Positions 23,701-33,867 of a stretch of DNA of 64,000 nt are shown piece after piece (within the stretch, counting starts at the first letter, position 1; each line of letters starts with the position of its first letter). The notes under the pieces were generated by a model, which worked only from the letters and a program-made list of their open reading frames with translations, was not told the origin of the DNA and did not search any database. The translations under genes and the position numbers were made by a program. The stretch spans positions 14,822,769 through 14,886,768 of the forward strand of contig CAXIPT010000001.1 in the NCBI GenBank assembly GCA_964030475.1, in the 5' to 3' direction. This stretch comes from Tethya wilhelma (taxonomy: Eukaryota; Porifera; Demospongiae; Tethyida; Tethyidae).

Positions 23701-26473
23701 AAATGGTGCCATCACATTTACTGCTACCAACAGACGTACACCAACTCCTCAAAGCAGTGATGTCACTATCACATGTGAGTACTCGTGCTTGTGTTAAATT
23801 CTGTGACTTGTGCACATGCCTGTTTCACAGTTCCTGGCCCACCTACTGATGTCCAAGCTATACAAGTTGGAGAGGGACAAGTCCAAGTCACTTGGACTAG
23901 AGTAACTAGTGCTACCACTGGATACCGTCTTAGTGTGACGGGACAACCAACTACTACCCTTGATTCCTCAGCAACCAGTCATACAATATCAAATAATATT
24001 CCTAGTGCTCTTGAGATCACCATTGTGTCTCTTTCAACAGTTAATGGACAGATTCTTTATAGTACAGCAACTATTGATACTGTTGAAGTTTTAGGTATGA
24101 TATTGCATTTTTGCTGTCTCATGTAAAATCACAATCTCTCAATTTCTTTTTTCTATTTTTAGCTCTTCCAACTCCTGTCGTCTTGAGTTCCTCTTCAGTT
24201 CTCTCCTCAATATCTCTAAGAGTTGAGTGGTCACTGTCTTCTGGTAGTGGGAATAAGCCTGCTGATGAATTTATCATAACCTACACACGTACAAGTTGTC
24301 CACCTGAGTATACAAGTTCTGTGAGAGTTGTTGGGTCTCAATATACAAAAGATATTAAAGGACTTGAAGAGTTCAGCTTATACACCATCACAGTGACAGC
24401 TGTGTATAAGTTCAGAGGTTCAAATCCATCAATTATGAAAGAAAGTGCTGAAATGTTATTGCAAACCCAATCTTATGGTAAGTATAATCATCAAGTTCAA
24501 TTCTAATTTTTTTTAATTGTTTCTTTGTGTGTGACTGTGTTCTTATTATAAAGCTCCCTCTAGTGCTCCATCAGGTCTCTTTGTACAAAATGTGTTGGCT
24601 ACTTCTGTGGAGCTCTCTTGGGATGAATTGCCTTGTCTTGATCAAAATGGTGTCATCACTGGCTACATGATACAATACATTGGAAATTCACAGACCACCA
24701 CTGACTCATCCTCTGGTGTACCATTGAATTACACAGTTAAGAGCTTGATTCCTTTCACAGAGTACTCCTTTTCAGTGGCTACTGTGAATAGCAATGGTAC
24801 TGGACCATTCTCTGAGACACCTTTGACTATTAGAACAGCTGAGAGCAGTAAGTTTTTTTGTTACTGAATTCTTCAACACATTGTAGCTAGATTTCTCTGC
24901 TTACATTAATCAATTAAGTGCATGTATTTAATTTCTTACAGCTCCTGGTGTAGTCAACTCGCTGACTCTCACCCCCAAGTTCAAATCAGTGAAAATAACC
25001 TGGTCCCCACCTGACAGACCAAATGGGATCATTACACAGTATGAGGTCTCAGTCACTATAAATTCTGTGACAACTGTCAACATCGCAAACAACTCTACAT
25101 TGGAGTTCACCATCTCTTCTCTGGAACCTGCGACTAGTGTCACTATCACTGTGAGAGCATTCACTAGCATTGGATCTGGAAAGAATGTTACTATCAACAA
25201 CAGGACACTCGCTTTACCATGTAAGATCTTGTAGAATTGTCAATTGCAAGAGGTTTACGTACACATAATATCCTACATCATATTAATATAGCCAAAGTAT
25301 CTAATGTTGAAGTTTCTACTATTAATGCTACATCAGTGAGAGTGACTTGGGAGCCTCTTGACATCCCTGAGATAACAGGATACCGGGTGTACTATTCTCT
25401 CTCTGAGAGCAGGAAGAGACAGAGTGATAGTTTTATAGAGGTGGAAGGACGAGAAACAAACTCTGCAACAATAGGAGGCCTTATCAGTGGTGCAACCTAC
25501 TCCTTTAGTGTGGTGGGTCTGGCTAGACTGGAAGGAGAGGAGCCTATTGAAGGAGAGAGAGACCCTGGAAATGGAATGACTCTTACAGCTACTGTAGCTC
25601 CTTTATCCTCAGGTTAGATCAATATAATACCACATAATTTGTTTATCATTGACAACTTAATTCCTATTGAATTTGTGATAATTCAGCATTGTGTATCTAT
25701 GATTTAGTCTGGTGCTCCTGGCACTTTGCTTGGAAGGAAGAGTCGACCAGAGCATGCCAGACTATATCATATATGCATGGAGCTGTATAAGCTCTAGTGA
25801 ACATGGTTTTAAGCCAGCTGATTAATCTTATATCACTGTTATAGTAGTTTAAAATTGTGTAATAATTTTTTTGCTTTGACATTAATTCTTGCAAATTAGC
25901 ATGTGAGTGCACAGGAGTAGTGACTGGAGCAGTTTTTACATCAGTTTTTGTATACACTGTGGCTCTATTGATTGTATCGACACTGGTGTGGCTCTGTTGG
26001 AGAAAGAAACAAAGGTATGTACTTGAATTGACCACCCTTAGGCTATTGTTCAATTTGTACCCAATACTGTGTATGCAGTACTGAAGAGAGAACTTGACTA
26101 CCAACAAATTTTACTGCAATGGTTGTCTCTTCACATGCATGCAGCACCTGTAAGATCAGTGTTGAAGCGAATTCTGAACGGCAAGAAAAGGACTCCTCAG
26201 TTGCAGTTGATAACCGTGTTTATGAATCCATTGAGTAAGTTAACATTGAGGGAAAATAACTGTTCTAACACTGTCATGACGTGCATTAACTCTTTATGGC
26301 ATGCTCATACTCATAAAACCATTACTTAACTAAGTTTTCAACTCACATACATCATGCTTTTTAGACCTGCTGACAGTAAGGAAATCCCGTTGAAACAGTG
26401 TGCTACTTATGAAGATGTACAGACCGGGACAAGAGATGCACAGGATGATGGGATTTATGACAATCCATTGTGA
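8756..26473 (+). CDS. Gene 2: giant 37-domain Ig/FN3 type I receptor
   Basis: Signal-peptide exon 8756-8846 (hydrophobic FLVVLGL core, then GAANAQQ, a likely cleavage zone), ending in phase 1. Six successive six-exon modules follow (9004-11671, 11944-15007, 15071-17460, 17539-20616, 20718-22960, 23052-25220), each coding Ig1-Ig2-FN3a-FN3b-FN3c-FN3d, then FN3e (25292-25612), a transmembrane exon (25900-26014) and tail exons 26160-26234 and 26365-26473 (TGA). I estimate about 3,900 residues. All extracellular introns are phase 1, so the modules can multiply without a frameshift. Module 1 has Ig type A; modules 2-6 have type B. The tail holds RVYESIE, TYEDVQ and C-terminal IYDNPL. It is a single-pass surface protein; adhesion or recognition is inferred from its architecture. 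An exact repeat of the 3' exons follows. One very long gene is preferred because no new signal peptide, membrane segment or stop exon occurs between modules. Confidence 0.75.
9004..11671 (+). CDS. Gene 2 module 1 (Ig type A)
   Basis: Exons: Ig1 9004-9351, Ig2 9420-9749, FN3a 10290-10553, FN3b 10623-10937, FN3c 11000-11290, FN3d 11396-11671. Ig1 is type A: ALSVVFSGSGGDPRIIYP and RQCCLQEGVWRFIVP. Ig2 is type A: SVSWTIGGAPIPDS. The same pair stands directly after the signal peptide in genes 3, 4 and 6, so this is the membrane-distal tip. FN3a reads TWSRVPSATIGYRIYV, a divergent version. FN3c keeps the CLDQNGVITGYMI signature and FN3d keeps PNGIITMYEVSY. Confidence 0.75.
11944..15007 (+). CDS. 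Gene 2 module 2 (Ig type B)
   Basis: Exons: Ig1 11944-12291, Ig2 13017-13319, FN3a 13595-13858, FN3b 13923-14240, FN3c 14327-14617, FN3d 14732-15007. Ig1 is type B: ALSLLTPYNSGDLSFHYP and EGVWKCSFPSD. Ig2 is type B: SVSWTAGSTVFTNNTV. The Ig1-Ig2 intron is unusually long (725 bp) and holds a 16-bp perfect palindrome at 12705-12720. The intron after Ig2 starts 8 bp before M1 repeat copy 2. Confidence 0.75.
13327..13530. repeat. MITE-like element, family M1, copy 2
   Basis: Starts TACCGTATAGCCGGAAATAT and ends with the degenerate complement ATATTTCCAGCTACAATA. It fills most of the intron between Ig2 and FN3a of gene 2 module 2, so the element landed almost on the splice donor. Confidence 0.55.
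15071..17460 (+). CDS. Gene 2 module 3 (Ig type B)
   Basis: Exons: Ig1 15071-15415, Ig2 15641-15946, FN3a 16060-16320, FN3b 16399-16716, FN3c 16773-17063, FN3d 17185-17460. Ig1 has RREDREQSDSQEGVWRC. Ig2 has one extra asparagine codon (TNNNTV) compared with its neighbours. FN3a reads TWTGVTAASGYHFRA, differing from modules 1 and 2 mainly in the middle of the domain. FN3c has VTTRYMIRYDRDSQ where most copies have VITGYMIRY. Confidence 0.75.
17539..20616 (+). CDS. Gene 2 module 4 (Ig type B, short FN3a)
   Basis: Exons: Ig1 17539-17886, Ig2 18101-18403, FN3a 18500-18760, FN3b 19595-19909, FN3c 19983-20273, FN3d 20341-20616. FN3a is the second subtype, TWTAPAGTVSEYSIRVNG, shared with gene 1 module 2, gene 4 and gene 6 module 2. 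The FN3a-FN3b intron is expanded to about 830 bp by M1 copy 3. FN3b keeps the family core VLSSTSLRVQWSLSSDSG. Confidence 0.75.
19235..19434. repeat. MITE-like element, family M1, copy 3
   Basis: Inverted ends TACCATATACTGCTTAATTT and the complement of AAATTAAGCGGTATACGGTA. The interior is rich in TTTTCGCGG and CCGCGAAAA, giving a strong hairpin. It lies within a gene 2 intron. Confidence 0.65.
20718..22960 (+). CDS. Gene 2 module 5 (Ig type B)
   Basis: Exons: Ig1 20718-21065, Ig2 21139-21441, FN3a 21531-21794, FN3b 21935-22249, FN3c 22319-22615, FN3d 22685-22960. Ig1 has SLSFVTPYSGNLSFHYP, shared closely with module 6, which suggests modules 5 and 6 are a recent pair. FN3a starts like the short subtype (TWTAPAGTVSGYNF) and continues like the long one, as if recombined. 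FN3c has an insertion (RSTSISLTVTWTE) absent from other copies. Confidence 0.75.
23052..25220 (+). CDS. Gene 2 module 6 (Ig type B)
   Basis: Exons: Ig1 23052-23399, Ig2 23472-23774, FN3a 23831-24094, FN3b 24163-24477, FN3c 24554-24847, FN3d 24942-25220. FN3b is the most diverged copy in the gene (EYTSSVRVVGSQYTKDIKG). FN3c and FN3d switch to the membrane-proximal subtype (LFVQNVLATSVELSWDE and KITWSPPDRPNGIITQYEV), as in the last module of genes 1, 3 and 5. This supports a fixed polarity of module types from tip to membrane. Confidence 0.75.
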
Positions 26474-26658
26474 AGTATTGTAATTATCAGACCTCTTATA
26501 GTGTAGTTTCATTGCCAAGTGTGTTTTAAATTCACTTAGTTCTGTTGTTTTCACTTGATTGTACTATACCTAAGCTTATACTGTACGTGTTTTCACTTGA
26601 CTGAAATGGATGGATATTTTAATTTTACTTCATGGTCCAATCCTGTCAATGAAAGCTA
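24774..26658 (+). repeat. 1,885-bp tandem duplication, copy 1
   Basis: Every stretch I compared is identical to the sequence 1,885 bp downstream, introns included. The unit starts inside the FN3c exon of gene 2 module 6 (GTGGCTACTGTGAATAGCAA) and ends 3' of the gene, so it holds the end of FN3c, FN3d, FN3e, the transmembrane exon and both tail exons. Confidence 0.9.
25292..26473 (+). CDS. Gene 2 membrane-proximal FN3e, TM and tail
   Basis: FN3e (25292-25612) has RVTWEPLDIPEITGYRVYYS and the basic ESRKRQSDSF loop found in all FN3e copies. The membrane exon (25900-26014) starts CECTGVVTGA, crosses the membrane with VFVYTVALLIVSTLVWLCW and ends RKKQR in phase 2. Tail exon 1 (26160-26234) uses the acceptor after TAAGATCAG to keep frame and gives NRVYESIE. 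Tail exon 2 (26365-26473) gives KEIPLKQCATYEDVQ and ends GIYDNPL. Tyrosines sit in YESI, YEDV and YDNP contexts; YxN is the known preference of the Grb2 SH2 domain. Confidence 0.75.
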
Positions 26659-28543
26659 AGTGGCTACTGTGAATAGCAATGGTACTGGACCATTCTCTGA
26701 GACACCTTTGACTATTAGAACAGCTGAGAGCAGTAAGTTTTTTTGTTACTGAATTCTTCAACACATTGTAGCTAGATTTCTCTGCTTACATTAATCAATT
26801 AAGTGCATGTATTTAATTTCTTACAGCTCCTGGTGTAGTCAACTCGCTGACTCTCACCCCCAAGTTCAAATCAGTGAAAATAACCTGGTCCCCACCTGAC
26901 AGACCAAATGGGATCATTACACAGTATGAGGTCTCAGTCACTATAAATTCTGTGACAACTGTCAACATCGCAAACAACTCTACATTGGAGTTCACCATCT
27001 CTTCTCTGGAACCTGCGACTAGTGTCACTATCACTGTGAGAGCATTCACTAGCATTGGATCTGGAAAGAATGTTACTATCAACAACAGGACACTCGCTTT
27101 ACCATGTAAGATCTTGTAGAATTGTCAATTGCAAGAGGTTTACGTACACATAATATCCTACATCATATTAATATAGCCAAAGTATCTAATGTTGAAGTTT
27201 CTACTATTAATGCTACATCAGTGAGAGTGACTTGGGAGCCTCTTGACATCCCTGAGATAACAGGATACCGGGTGTACTATTCTCTCTCTGAGAGCAGGAA
27301 GAGACAGAGTGATAGTTTTATAGAGGTGGAAGGACGAGAAACAAACTCTGCAACAATAGGAGGCCTTATCAGTGGTGCAACCTACTCCTTTAGTGTGGTG
27401 GGTCTGGCTAGACTGGAAGGAGAGGAGCCTATTGAAGGAGAGAGAGACCCTGGAAATGGAATGACTCTTACAGCTACTGTAGCTCCTTTATCCTCAGGTT
27501 AGATCAATATAATACCACATAATTTGTTTATCATTGACAACTTAATTCCTATTGAATTTGTGATAATTCAGCATTGTGTATCTATGATTTAGTCTGGTGC
27601 TCCTGGCACTTTGCTTGGAAGGAAGAGTCGACCAGAGCATGCCAGACTATATCATATATGCATGGAGCTGTATAAGCTCTAGTGAACATGGTTTTAAGCC
27701 AGCTGATTAATCTTATATCACTGTTATAGTAGTTTAAAATTGTGTAATAATTTTTTTGCTTTGACATTAATTCTTGCAAATTAGCATGTGAGTGCACAGG
27801 AGTAGTGACTGGAGCAGTTTTTACATCAGTTTTTGTATACACTGTGGCTCTATTGATTGTATCGACACTGGTGTGGCTCTGTTGGAGAAAGAAACAAAGG
27901 TATGTACTTGAATTGACCACCCTTAGGCTATTGTTCAATTTGTACCCAATACTGTGTATGCAGTACTGAAGAGAGAACTTGACTACCAACAAATTTTACT
28001 GCAATGGTTGTCTCTTCACATGCATGCAGCACCTGTAAGATCAGTGTTGAAGCGAATTCTGAACGGCAAGAAAAGGACTCCTCAGTTGCAGTTGATAACC
28101 GTGTTTATGAATCCATTGAGTAAGTTAACATTGAGGGAAAATAACTGTTCTAACACTGTCATGACGTGCATTAACTCTTTATGGCATGCTCATACTCATA
28201 AAACCATTACTTAACTAAGTTTTCAACTCACATACATCATGCTTTTTAGACCTGCTGACAGTAAGGAAATCCCGTTGAAACAGTGTGCTACTTATGAAGA
28301 TGTACAGACCGGGACAAGAGATGCACAGGATGATGGGATTTATGACAATCCATTGTGAAGTATTGTAATTATCAGACCTCTTATAGTGTAGTTTCATTGC
28401 CAAGTGTGTTTTAAATTCACTTAGTTCTGTTGTTTTCACTTGATTGTACTATACCTAAGCTTATACTGTACGTGTTTTCACTTGACTGAAATGGATGGAT
28501 ATTTTAATTTTACTTCATGGTCCAATCCTGTCAATGAAAGCTT
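26659..28543 (+). repeat. 1,885-bp tandem duplication, copy 2
   Basis: Second copy of the unit that begins at 24774. I see no difference at any position compared. The copies part at 28543, where copy 2 continues into GCTACGGGCTTCGGCTC. Either a very recent duplication or a doubled region in the assembly. Confidence 0.9.
26827..28358 (+). pseudogene. Duplicated gene 2 3' exons (FN3d, FN3e, TM, tail)
   Basis: Exons FN3d 26827-27105, FN3e 27177-27497, transmembrane 27785-27899, tail 28045-28119 and 28250-28358 repeat those of gene 2 exactly. There is no promoter or signal peptide, and the leading FN3c piece (26660-26732) lacks its acceptor, so it cannot be an independent gene. Splicing from upstream gene 2 exons into this set would give the same protein, so it could at most act as a redundant terminal exon set. 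Confidence 0.7.
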
Positions 28544-29120
28544 AGCTACGGGCTTCGGCTCAAGACTCTAGTCTTGCTACTGGTCAGCTGAGCAAGATAT
28601 GGCTGGTTTGCTCCGGAATCCAAGGCATATGAAACTAAACCGAAGTGGCCTGAACATGCATATCAGTGCAGGAGGGAAAACTACGAAAAAAAATTCAGTT
28701 ATTACAATGCTTCTTGCTTGATACCTCAATAATGTTACATCTGGAAGCTCAACATAATTATGCAGTCACCAAGATCCAGAACATGACAGTCAGATCATAC
28801 CGCTGGAACGGAGAATGAAAGAATGAACTTGGATCTCTGACGATCATTACCTAACCCGCTTGGCACCTGCAGGCCAGGGACGTACAGGAGTTCCAACACT
28901 ACCTGCTCAGAGGTAGGTTAGTATTTTATGACCCCTCACTAGCTCTTTATTGGAAGGCTGATTAATGATCTACACTTTTATATATAATTATAAATAAGCC
29001 ATATAGGCATGCATGTGCTGTCTTAAATTTATTTTCGTACTCTCACATGTCCCTTTGATCAATTTTATATAATATTATCTTTGATCCCTTTATTGTTTGC
29101 ATTTTTATACACTCATGCAG
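28544..29120. other. Intergenic, no gene recognised
   Basis: Unique AT-rich sequence. A short block around 28835-28870 (CTGACGATCATTACC) recurs near 36708, upstream of the next relic of the same methionine synthase exon, suggesting the flank was duplicated with it. Confidence 0.4.
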
Positions 29121-29264
29121 TGGTATGGATATGGGGATTGTGAATGCTGGGAATCTGCCAGTCTACGACGACATACCCAAGTCACTACTGGAGCTCTGTG
29201 AGAACCTGCTGTGGAACAACAACCCTGAGGGCACCAGAGAAACTGCTATAGAACTTGTGTACAG
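29121..29264 (+). pseudogene. MTR: Isolated methionine synthase exon relic (best copy)
   Basis: One exon with usable AG acceptor and GT donor. It encodes [20 protein letters not shown] followed by [17 protein letters not shown]. This matches the end of the folate-binding domain of cobalamin-dependent methionine synthase (animal MTR reads [17 protein letters not shown]). No neighbouring MTR exon is present on either side, so it is a stranded fragment, about 0.76 kb upstream of receptor gene 3. Degenerate copies of the same exon lie at 33868, 37170 and 45200. Confidence 0.8.
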
Positions 29265-29879
29265 GTATTGTAAATGTGTCTGCCATGAGTGTCGATCCTC
29301 GTGTCTAAGCCAAGATGGCTCCATTTTAATATTGATGGTCTCTTGACAGTTTGAAATATGATACATTAATGAATAATACATAGCCATGCAAGAAGCCATC
29401 TCCTATGTATAAATTTTGCTTGCCATAGGCGAGAGAGGCTGGTCATGTGAATCAGTGATATAGCCTCGTTCCCTTGCTCCCTCTTTATGAGTCCAAAGCC
29501 ATCGGAAATTAAGCATGAGACAAGTCTTAGGGGAGTTCCAGAGAGGGAGCCTGGGGATGAGGCTATTAATGATGTTGGCTATAAAGACACGGTGGAGAGA
29601 GCTTCTATAGTTTTACCACATATGGCTTACTGATTTCTATAAGCTACGTCATTCATGTGATTTAACATACCAGACTCTTTCCTTCCTATTTTGTGTGTCC
29701 AATGCATGTGGGGAGAAAGCCTGGGAACGGGAGTATACTTAGTCAGTATGATAAAAAACACCAGTTACACAAGACATATTCTCGACATGTAGTCAACCAA
29801 TGCATCCTCCAGCTAAGGAATGAGACTATTGTTATTGGCAAAGCATTGTCCAATCATAATATCCAATGGTTAGGTCATT
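29265..29879. other. Intergenic, no gene recognised
   Basis: Contains a weak inverted pair around GCCTCGTTCCCTTGCTCCCT (29465) and GAGGGAGCCTGGGGATGAGG (29544), which could form a hairpin. No domain, exon or RNA gene identified. Confidence 0.4.
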
Positions 29880-30021
29880 GTGTGTGGAGACCTTTACCTA
29901 TAGGTTAGAATTGTTTTCAGTTTATACTGACAAAGTTATGTTTGTTTAGCTATAATAATCAAATAGACCAAATTCTGTTTCTATACTTATCTTCAAAATT
30001 AATGACTCGTATTTTGTTCAA
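29880..30021 (+). promoter_or_regulatory. Putative promoter/5' UTR of gene 3
   Basis: Shares elements with the flanks of genes 4 and 6: GACCTTTACCTA about 135 bp before the start codon, a GTTTRTAYTGACAA-like stretch, then TTGTTCAAATGGCTGG at the start codon. Conservation among paralogs is seen; promoter function is inferred. Confidence 0.35.
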
Positions 30022-33000
30022 ATGGCTGGTAGATTTGAGTTTATCCTTCATATATTATTTTGCATAGTGACTAGTAGAACAGTAAATGCTCAGGTTCCAG
30101 GTCAGTATCACTATGCTCATCCAGTTAGTAGCTATCAATAGTGGTAAAGATATGCTTGTCTTGTTGCATATAATGGTAAATGAATTTTCTTCTATGTAGA
30201 GCTGACCCTCCTACTCAATGGTGAGGTTGTGTCTGAACATGAAGCACTAGACAAGGAAGATGTGGGTATACAGGCAAATCCAGATGGTGCACTCTCTGTT
30301 GTGTTTTCTGGTTCTGGAGGAGATCCTAGAATTATCTACCCAGATGGTACCAGAGTACAATCACCAAGCAGAGGTTTCCATTGGAGATTTGAAAATCACA
30401 CATTCTCTAATGGCTCACAAATCCTCCGTTTGTTGAGAAGAGAAGAGGAAAGACAGTGTTGCACTCAGGAAGGAGTCTGGAGATTCATAGTTCCTGATGG
30501 CAATGGAGAGAGGAGCATCTATGTTGGTTTATACACCCGTAGTAAGTTGGATGAAGTAATGTTAACTAACTTAAAGTAATAAGCTTTGTCTGTATTCTTT
30601 TGTACACAGATGAAACCAATAGAGGTATTTTGAATACTATAACCTTATCAGACGTCACATTGACAGCAGTTAGTCCCCTGTTGACTGAGCCTCCAACCTA
30701 TACTCTTACTGTTGCTACTGATGGAGGACCTCCTGGTAGTGTTAGCTGGACAATAGGTGGAGCACCAATCCCAGACAGCAATGTGACTACAAATATCAAT
30801 AGTAATAGCCAGAGTGATTTGGAGAGTGCTCGTTATACCAACACACTGATGGCAAGAGGGAGACCAAGTGGTACCATCACATTTACTGCTGACAACAGAC
30901 GTACTACAACCTCTCCAAGAATACAAATCACTAATCCATGTAAGTATTTGTGAGTGCCTGAAACTTAAACTATTTTTTCAACACTTGATGGATTTCAGTG
31001 CATTCATCACTGTATACACATTCATGTTTTTTTTTGACAGTCCCTAGCCCATCTACTAAAGTCCAAGCATCACAAGTTGGAGACAGACAAGTACAAGTCA
31101 CTTGGACTAGAGTAACTAGTGCTACCTCTGGATACAGTATTAGTGTGACTGGCCAGCCACCTGTCCAGCTTTCATCAACCAGTCATACTATATCTGACAT
31201 TGCTACCAGTATTCTTGAGATCTCTATTGTGTCACTTTCTACAATGAATTCTCTGATGCTATATAGTGCTGGGGCAACTGACACTGTTGAAGTGTTAGGT
31301 AAAGCTGCCTTATGTACATATTCTGTCTTTCTCTGTTGACTGACATTCTCTACATGTTTGCACATAGCTCTTCCAACTCCTGTCATCTTGAGTTCCTCTT
31401 CAGTTCTCTCCTCAACATCTCTAAGAGTTGAGTGGTCACTGTCTTCTGGTAGTGGGAATAAGCCTGCTGATGAATTTATCATAACCTACACACGTACAAG
31501 TTGTCCACCTGAGGATACAGGTTCTGTGACAGTTGATGGCTCACTACGTACAAGAGATATTGATGGACTTGAAGAGTTCAGCACATACAATGTCACAATG
31601 ACAGCTGTGTATAGGTTTGGAGGTTCTAATCCATCAGTTATGAAAGAAACTGTGAACCCAATGACATTGCAGACTCCATCTGCTGGTAAGCACTTTACAT
31701 TTTGATCAATGTTTTTTTTGAACCCTTGATTGTTTACTATCTCCTGTCTTAGCTCCCTCTAGTGCTCCATCAGGTCTCTCTGTACAAAATGTGATGGCTA
31801 CTTCTGTGGAGCTCTCTTGGAATGAAATGTCTTGTCTTGATCAAAACGGTGTCATCACTGGCTACATGATACGATATGTTAGAGACTCACAGTCCACCAC
31901 TGACTCATCCTCTGGTGCATCAAGGACTTACATAGTTGAGGGCTTGATTCCTTTCACAGAGTACTCCTTTTCAGTGGCTGCTATGAATAGCAATGGTACT
32001 GGACCATTCTCTGAGACACCCTTGACTGTTAGAACAGCTGAGAGCAGTGAGTTAATGCCAACTATTTCTAACTGGCCTGGTCGTCAATGATTTGTAATTT
32101 TAAAGTGTTATCTGTTGTCTTGTTTCAGCTCCAGGTACTGTCAGCTCTTTGGTATTCACTCATAAGTTCACATCAGTTAAAGTAACCTGGTCCCCACCTG
32201 ACAGACCAAATGGGATCATTACACTGTATGAGGTCTCATACACTATAAATTCTGTTACAACTGTCAACATCACAAACAACTCTACATTGGAGTTCACCAT
32301 CTCTTCTCTGGAACCTGGGACTAGTGTCACTATCACTGTGAGAGCATTCACTAGGATTGGACCTGGAGAGACTGTTACTGTCAGTGGTACTACCCTGACC
32401 GCACCACGTAAGCTATCTCATTCTACTACGTAACTGTTATGGTTGGTGCTAGTAATGCCATGTCTATTCATAGATATTATACATGGTAAGTAGGTATAAG
32501 TAGGTTATGTAGTGTAATATACTATCTATGTTCCATTCAATACAGCTCCTGTATCCAATGTTAAAGTCACTAGCATTGATGCCACGACAGTGAACGTGAC
32601 TTGGGACCCCCTCACTATTGAACAGATCACTGGATACCGCATCTACTATTCTCTCACTAACAGCAGGAAGAGACAGAGTGATAGTTTTATAGAGGTGGAA
32701 AGACGAGAAACAATCTCTGTAACAATAGGAGGTCTTATCAGTGGTGCAACCTACTCCTTTAGTGTGGTGGGTGTGGCTAGACTCATAGGAAAGGAGCCTA
32801 TTGAAGGAGCAAGACTCCTTGGACAATCAGTTACCCATACTCATTTCTATTCTCGTAGTACTGGTGGAAGTAGCTTGGTTGGAGGTATTGTTGGAGGTGT
32901 TATTGTTGTCATGGTGATCGTGGTCATAATCACTGTAGCAATTGTGTTTGTTGCTTATCTCTGGAAGTGAGTTAGAAGTTGAAGTTGGTAGTATATGTGT

Positions 33001-33494
33001 GACAATCTATGCTGGTGTGTGCTACTATAGGAAATCAAAGCACTCATCTATCCAGAATGCCTATGTGGATTCATCAGCCCAGAGTGTGCACTACACCCGC
33101 AAGACTAGTGCTCCTGAGGCTCCCTATGGTGTTTATGATAATAATGAGTGAGTTGTTTAATTACTGTGTTTAGCTAAAATGTGTCAAGAATTAAATTAGC
33201 AGCAACATAGGTCAATATACTTTCAATTGATTTGATAAACAAAAATTGTGAGACCTGTACACAGACATGCACTCACATATACACCTGCTACTGTTATGGA
33301 TTCACCTCAATGCATTATGTACACGATTATTAACATCACACATAATATGATTTATTACCTCTTGATTCATTAGACCTACTAATGATGAGATCCCTCTGAA
33401 ACCATCTGCTGCATATGGAGTTGTGCAGAGCAGGCAGCAGTCAGCAACAAATGTACAGAATGGAGGAGGGATTTATGACAACCTCACAGCATGA
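30022..33494 (+). CDS. Gene 3: single-module Ig/FN3 receptor
   Basis: Signal-peptide exon 30022-30100 (FILHILFCIVTS core, then VNAQVP). Then Ig1 30200-30541, Ig2 30610-30939, FN3a 31041-31298, FN3b 31368-31685, FN3c 31753-32046, FN3d 32129-32407, and one exon 32546-32966 coding FN3e plus the transmembrane segment. Tail exons are 33031-33147 and 33374-33494 (TGA). The membrane segment is glycine-rich (SLVGGIVGGVIVVMVIVV) and unlike that of genes 1, 2, 6 and 7, but the last tail exon is homologous (NDEIPLKPSAAYGVVQ). Tyrosine motifs: AYVDS, VHYTR, YGVYDNNE, AYGVV and IYDNLTA near the C terminus. The start was chosen because it gives a classic signal peptide in phase with Ig1. It represents one complete module and probably the basic form from which gene 2 expanded. 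Confidence 0.8.
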
Positions 33495-33867
33495 AGTACA
33501 ATAATTATGTTGTATTGTCTGACCTTTCAAGGCAACAGAACCAATGAAATGATGTTGTTGTTTTTTTACAATTGACATTAATGTATGCATTGATAGCTCA
33601 TTATAGTCCTGGCATGTTTAATGCAGTTCAGTTCTATATTTAATTTATGACCGTGACATATGATCAATGATGTGCTTCTGCCGCTATTTATACATAGTCT
33701 GTTGCATGGACTCTGAGTAAGTTTGGTTGGCTATTGTCTAAGGTTGTTATGTTAAGGCCCTTGTTTGATAAGTTTTTGAGTGTCCTCAGTGTACTTCCTT
33801 TGCATGCTCTATAACCATCAATTTTTTCCCCACCAACTCTATAGAGGTACCGGTGCAGTTTCAACAT
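33495..33867. other. Intergenic 3' flank of gene 3
   Basis: AT-rich flank with no exon recognised. Confidence 0.4.
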
